In this document: one piece after another, positions 61,771-64,000 of the stretch
Layout: each line of letters opens with the position of its first letter
Numbering within the stretch: the stretch's first letter is position 1
From: Paenibacillus sp. FSL H7-0737
GTDB lineage: Bacteria > Bacillota > Bacilli > Paenibacillales > Paenibacillaceae
Direction: 5' to 3'
Assembly: GCF_000758545.1 (NCBI RefSeq)
Contig: NZ_CP009279.1
Coordinates: forward strand, 4,278,001 to 4,342,000
DNA: 64,000 nt
Notes under the pieces: model-generated
What the model was told of the DNA's origin: nothing
The model's database searches: none
What the model saw: only the letters and a program-made list of their open reading frames with translations
Position numbers and translations under genes: made by a program

Positions 61771-63303
61771 TTATTGTGCTTTTACGAATTCAGCGGATTT
61801 TATACCCGTTTGGCGGCCGAAAATAATGATTTCCGCAACAGAGTTACCGCCGATCCGGTTTTGACCATGCAAGCCTCCGGTAACTTCTCCTGCTGCAAAA
61901 AGGCCTGGAATCGGTTGTCCGTCTTTATTTAAAACTTCAGTGTTGGTGTTGATTTTCACGCCTCCCATCGTATAGTGAATTCCCGGGCCGATTTTAATTG
62001 CATAATATGGCGCGCCGGACAAGTCATTGTCCATTCCGGTTGTTCTGCCGAAGTCGGCATCCTGTTTATTCGTCACCGTGCTATTCCAGCTGTCCAGTGT
62101 AGTTTTCAACTGATCTGCCGGTACGTCCATTTTTGTTGCCAAAGCCTCGATCGAATCTCCTTGGATAACGAAGCCCATTTTTTCATATTGTTCAATCGCT
62201 TTAGCGCGAGATTTTACGCCGGAATCAAATACAAGAAACGCAGATTTCTCAGGAATCTTATTGATTGCAGCGGTGACATTATCTCTTGTATCCAGTTCGT
62301 TTGTGAAACGTTTGCCTACACTTGAAACCAGGATCGCTCCTTCCCCACGAACAGCCTCCCCAATGAGATAGGATTTTTCCTGCTGCACAGTCGGGTGAAC
62401 TTGGATTTGATCCATATCGACTGTGGTACCGCCGAGCTTCTCAATCATCTTGATACCGTCACCGGTGCTGCCCGGCTGGTTGGTGGTAACGTACCCCTCC
62501 AAATCAGATCTGACTCCTGAAATCATGTCTAGATTGGCGCCGAAACCACCGGTTGTCACCACGACAGCAGATGCTGTAATCGTTCTCTCCTCCGTTTGGC
62601 CAAAGATGACTTTGACGCCATTGACCTTACCGTCTTTTTCGGTAATTTCCTTGACATTGGCGTTCACAAAAAGGGGAATGCCTTGTTCTTGTACGTTTTT
62701 CACCAAACCTTTGACAAGGTATTGTCCTACTGCAGAACCATCTTCAGGACGGTGTGTACGTTTTTCGTTCATCCCACCTGTAATCGTGATATTATTCAAT
62801 CTAATCCCGATAGAATCCAGCCAATCAATCGCACTTGCGGAATTGTCTACGAAGAAACGAAGCATCTCTTTATCGTTCGTATCATGGCCACCTTTTAAGG
62901 TCTCTTCATAAAAGAGATCATTGCTGTCTTCAATGCCTTGCTCTATTTGGAATTTCGTTTCAGAAGCATTCATTCCCGAAGATGATTTTGTTGTATTCCC
63001 GCCGGCAACCGGCATTTTTTCAAAAACAACCGGGTTCATACCTTTTGCTCTCGCCTCAAGTGCAGCAGACATTCCTGCACCGCCTGCACCGATAATGATG
63101 ATGTCATATTTATCTTTTAGTTGATCGTACGGTGTATAGCTAGCTTTGGATGCTCCCGAAACGGCTTCAGTTTCCTTTGTCTCGTTGATCTTGCTGGTGT
63201 TCTTGTTCCCGTTTCCATTGCTGCTGTTGCTATTGCCACATCCTGTGATAACAAGCATGACTGAGAGAACGAGAATAAGAGCAGTGGTTACTTTTTTATT
63301 CAT
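61771..63303 (-). CDS. lipoprotein flavoprotein, fumarate-reductase (flavocytochrome c) type
   Basis: A 510-residue protein. Lipobox VITGC at Cys22 is followed by a Ser/Asn/Gly-rich linker. From about residue 65 a FAD-binding domain of the flavocytochrome c fumarate reductase group follows: DIIIIGAGGAGMSAALEARA, VAGGNTTKSSSGMNAS, HRPEDGSAVG, and IQVHPTVQQ. Substrate-site residues appear as Arg in ELDTRDNVTAA, His in IGPGIHYTMGGVKIN, and AAGEVTGGLHGQNRIGGNSV near the end. It lacks an FMN-binding domain and heme motifs that usually feed electrons to such enzymes. It should sit on the outer membrane face and reduce fumarate or a related acid; urocanate or acrylate are alternatives. Confidence 0.88.
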   Translation of the reverse strand: MNKKVTTALILVLSVMLVITGCGNSNSSNGNGNKNTSKINETKETEAVSGASKASYTPYDQLKDKYDIIIIGAGGAGMSAALEARAKGMNPVVFEKMPVAGGNTTKSSSGMNASETKFQIEQGIEDSNDLFYEETLKGGHDTNDKEMLRFFVDNSASAIDWLDSIGIRLNNITITGGMNEKRTHRPEDGSAVGQYLVKGLVKNVQEQGIPLFVNANVKEITEKDGKVNGVKVIFGQTEERTITASAVVVTTGGFGANLDMISGVRSDLEGYVTTNQPGSTGDGIKMIEKLGGTTVDMDQIQVHPTVQQEKSYLIGEAVRGEGAILVSSVGKRFTNELDTRDNVTAAINKIPEKSAFLVFDSGVKSRAKAIEQYEKMGFVIQGDSIEALATKMDVPADQLKTTLDSWNSTVTNKQDADFGRTTGMDNDLSGAPYYAIKIGPGIHYTMGGVKINTNTEVLNKDGQPIPGLFAAGEVTGGLHGQNRIGGNSVAEIIIFGRQTGIKSAEFVKAQ

Positions 63304-63453
63304 GTTATAGCTTTGCCCCCTTGTGAATATTTTTACAATCAGCTTAACGGCAAAGGCCCTGCTCTTGAAAGTTTATGTAACTAAAAAAAACGTTTTGTAA
63401 CTAAATTAATCACTGCAATGTGTACGAAAGACCACCGGTTAGGGGCATGGCTC

Positions 63454-63481
63454 AAAAAAAGAAGAGCCTTTAGGCTCTCCT
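63454..63481 (-). terminator. terminator of the DUF6855-like gene
   Basis: GAGAGCC-TAAA-GGCTCTTC on the minus strand followed by TTTTTTT is a clear rho-independent terminator just past the gene. Confidence 0.88.
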
Positions 63482-63485
63482 TCGT

Positions 63486-63896
63486 TTACAAGATCGCTTT
63501 CATCCGATTGTTTCTTGGATTATGCTCTACTTCCGCAAGACCCAATTCTTCGAGCAACGGTGGGATATACATTCCGAATCGCCCCCGAAGTCCCTTCTTT
63601 AATCCATACCAACCGCCGACAGGGTTTTCAGGTGAACGCCCCCATGCTTCAACGGTACCTTCTTTTGCTGGTTTTTGCTCATCAGCACTTCCTAACTCCA
63701 TCCAATCACCATTTTGTATAAGCATGGCGTGCAGATCTTCAATACAGCGGTAGTCATAATGCAAAACCGTTTTCCCTACAGTGCAAACTATAATTTCTTT
63801 ACCGTCTTTTTCGACCTTATACATTTCATACTCGGATGTTTGCGGTGGTGTCTTTAACTTCCAAGGATTTTCCTTGGTTCCTGTAGCTGTCGTCAT
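63486..63896 (-). CDS. conserved small protein, DUF6855-like
   Basis: About 136 residues, starting MTTATGTKENPWKLKTPP. ATG 63896 is chosen because GGGAG lies 8 bases upstream. The sequence is highly conserved in appearance: VCTVGKTVLHYDYRCIEDLH, then LGSADEQKPAKEGTVEAWGR, GGWYGLKKGLRGRFGMYIPP and LAEVEHNPRNNRM. I recognise it as a protein family found in many Actinobacteria and Firmicutes (DUF6855), of unknown function. It has no signal peptide or membrane segment and is monocistronic. Confidence 0.7.
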   Translation of the reverse strand: MTTATGTKENPWKLKTPPQTSEYEMYKVEKDGKEIIVCTVGKTVLHYDYRCIEDLHAMLIQNGDWMELGSADEQKPAKEGTVEAWGRSPENPVGGWYGLKKGLRGRFGMYIPPLLEELGLAEVEHNPRNNRMKAIL

Positions 63897-64000
63897 ATTT
63901 TCAACTCCCAAAGTAGCTCACAAAATTAGTAAGTTCTACTCATTTTATTATATTTGCATCACCTTACTATACTTCATTACCTTTATTCGTCCTACTCAGT

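Noticed and set aside
62423..62911. 162-codon open frame on the plus strand
   Set aside because: It is antisense to the flavoprotein gene, whose motifs are clear; this is a mirror effect of codon bias.
1..64000. CRISPR arrays, tRNA or rRNA genes
   Set aside because: No regularly spaced repeats, cloverleaf-type sequences or rRNA signatures were noticed on either strand.

Overview
The window looks like chromosomal DNA of a soil Firmicute, most probably Paenibacillus. It has moderate-to-low GC, strong AGGAGG-type ribosome binding sites, CcpA-like cre boxes, YesM/YesN two-component regulators, LplA/LplB/YtcP-type sugar importers and many secreted polysaccharide-active enzymes. All assignments come from reading the sequence and family knowledge; no database search was run.

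Layout. 1-6 kb: the end of a LysR regulator, an aldo/keto reductase, a DUF1648/DUF5808 membrane protein, a dead alpha/beta hydrolase, and a TetR regulator convergent with a creatinase-like M24 protein; the last two share an identical promoter operator. 6-8.4 kb: a graveyard with a broken transposase, a GyrI-like domain fragment, a broken MurR/RpiR regulator and a piece of a PTS EIIBC permease. 8.4-22.2 kb: a GNAT acetyltransferase, then a long minus-strand locus for cell-wall amino sugars (MurR-type regulator, MurQ, ABC importer, AnmK, GNAT, PIG-L-like protein, NamZ, NagZ, BadF-type sugar kinase). 22.4-29.7 kb: TetR/MMPL remnants, an OmpR-type two-component system, a Bce-type ABC transporter with a YxeA-like protein, and a VanZ-RDD membrane protein. 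29.8-37.6 kb: a DUF418 remnant, secreted alkaline phosphatase, an exopolysaccharide-like operon (IcaA-like GT2 with a homopolymer frameshift, acyltransferase, GH18) and an AA10 lytic polysaccharide monooxygenase. 37.8-49.5 kb: a polysaccharide utilisation locus (two permeases, binding protein, unidentified 785-residue cytosolic enzyme, YesM/YesN pair, secreted beta-helix enzyme with a decayed second carbohydrate-binding module). 49.7-55.7 kb: a large secreted metallophosphoesterase, GH46 chitosanase, AraC regulator, polysaccharide deacetylase and YkoP-like protein. 56-63.9 kb: an MFS remnant, malic enzyme, 2-hydroxycarboxylate transporter, CitAB/DcuSR-type two-component system, a lipoprotein fumarate-reductase-like flavoprotein and a DUF6855-like protein.

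How the genes fit together. The main theme is amino-sugar polymer turnover. The 9.7-22.2 kb locus appears to import MurNAc- and GlcNAc-containing sugars unphosphorylated through an ABC transporter, cut them in the cytosol with NamZ and NagZ (neither has a signal peptide), phosphorylate them with AnmK and a BadF-type kinase, and convert MurNAc-6-phosphate to GlcNAc-6-phosphate with MurQ. This differs from the Bacillus subtilis arrangement of secreted hydrolases plus a PTS, and the remains of a MurP-like PTS permease and a second MurR lie beside it. LPMO, chitosanase, GH18 and deacetylase genes fit the same theme. The last block is a malate/fumarate module. Neither sugar ABC importer carries its own ATPase gene, so a shared MsmX-like ATPase elsewhere is implied. 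No tRNA, rRNA or CRISPR array was seen.
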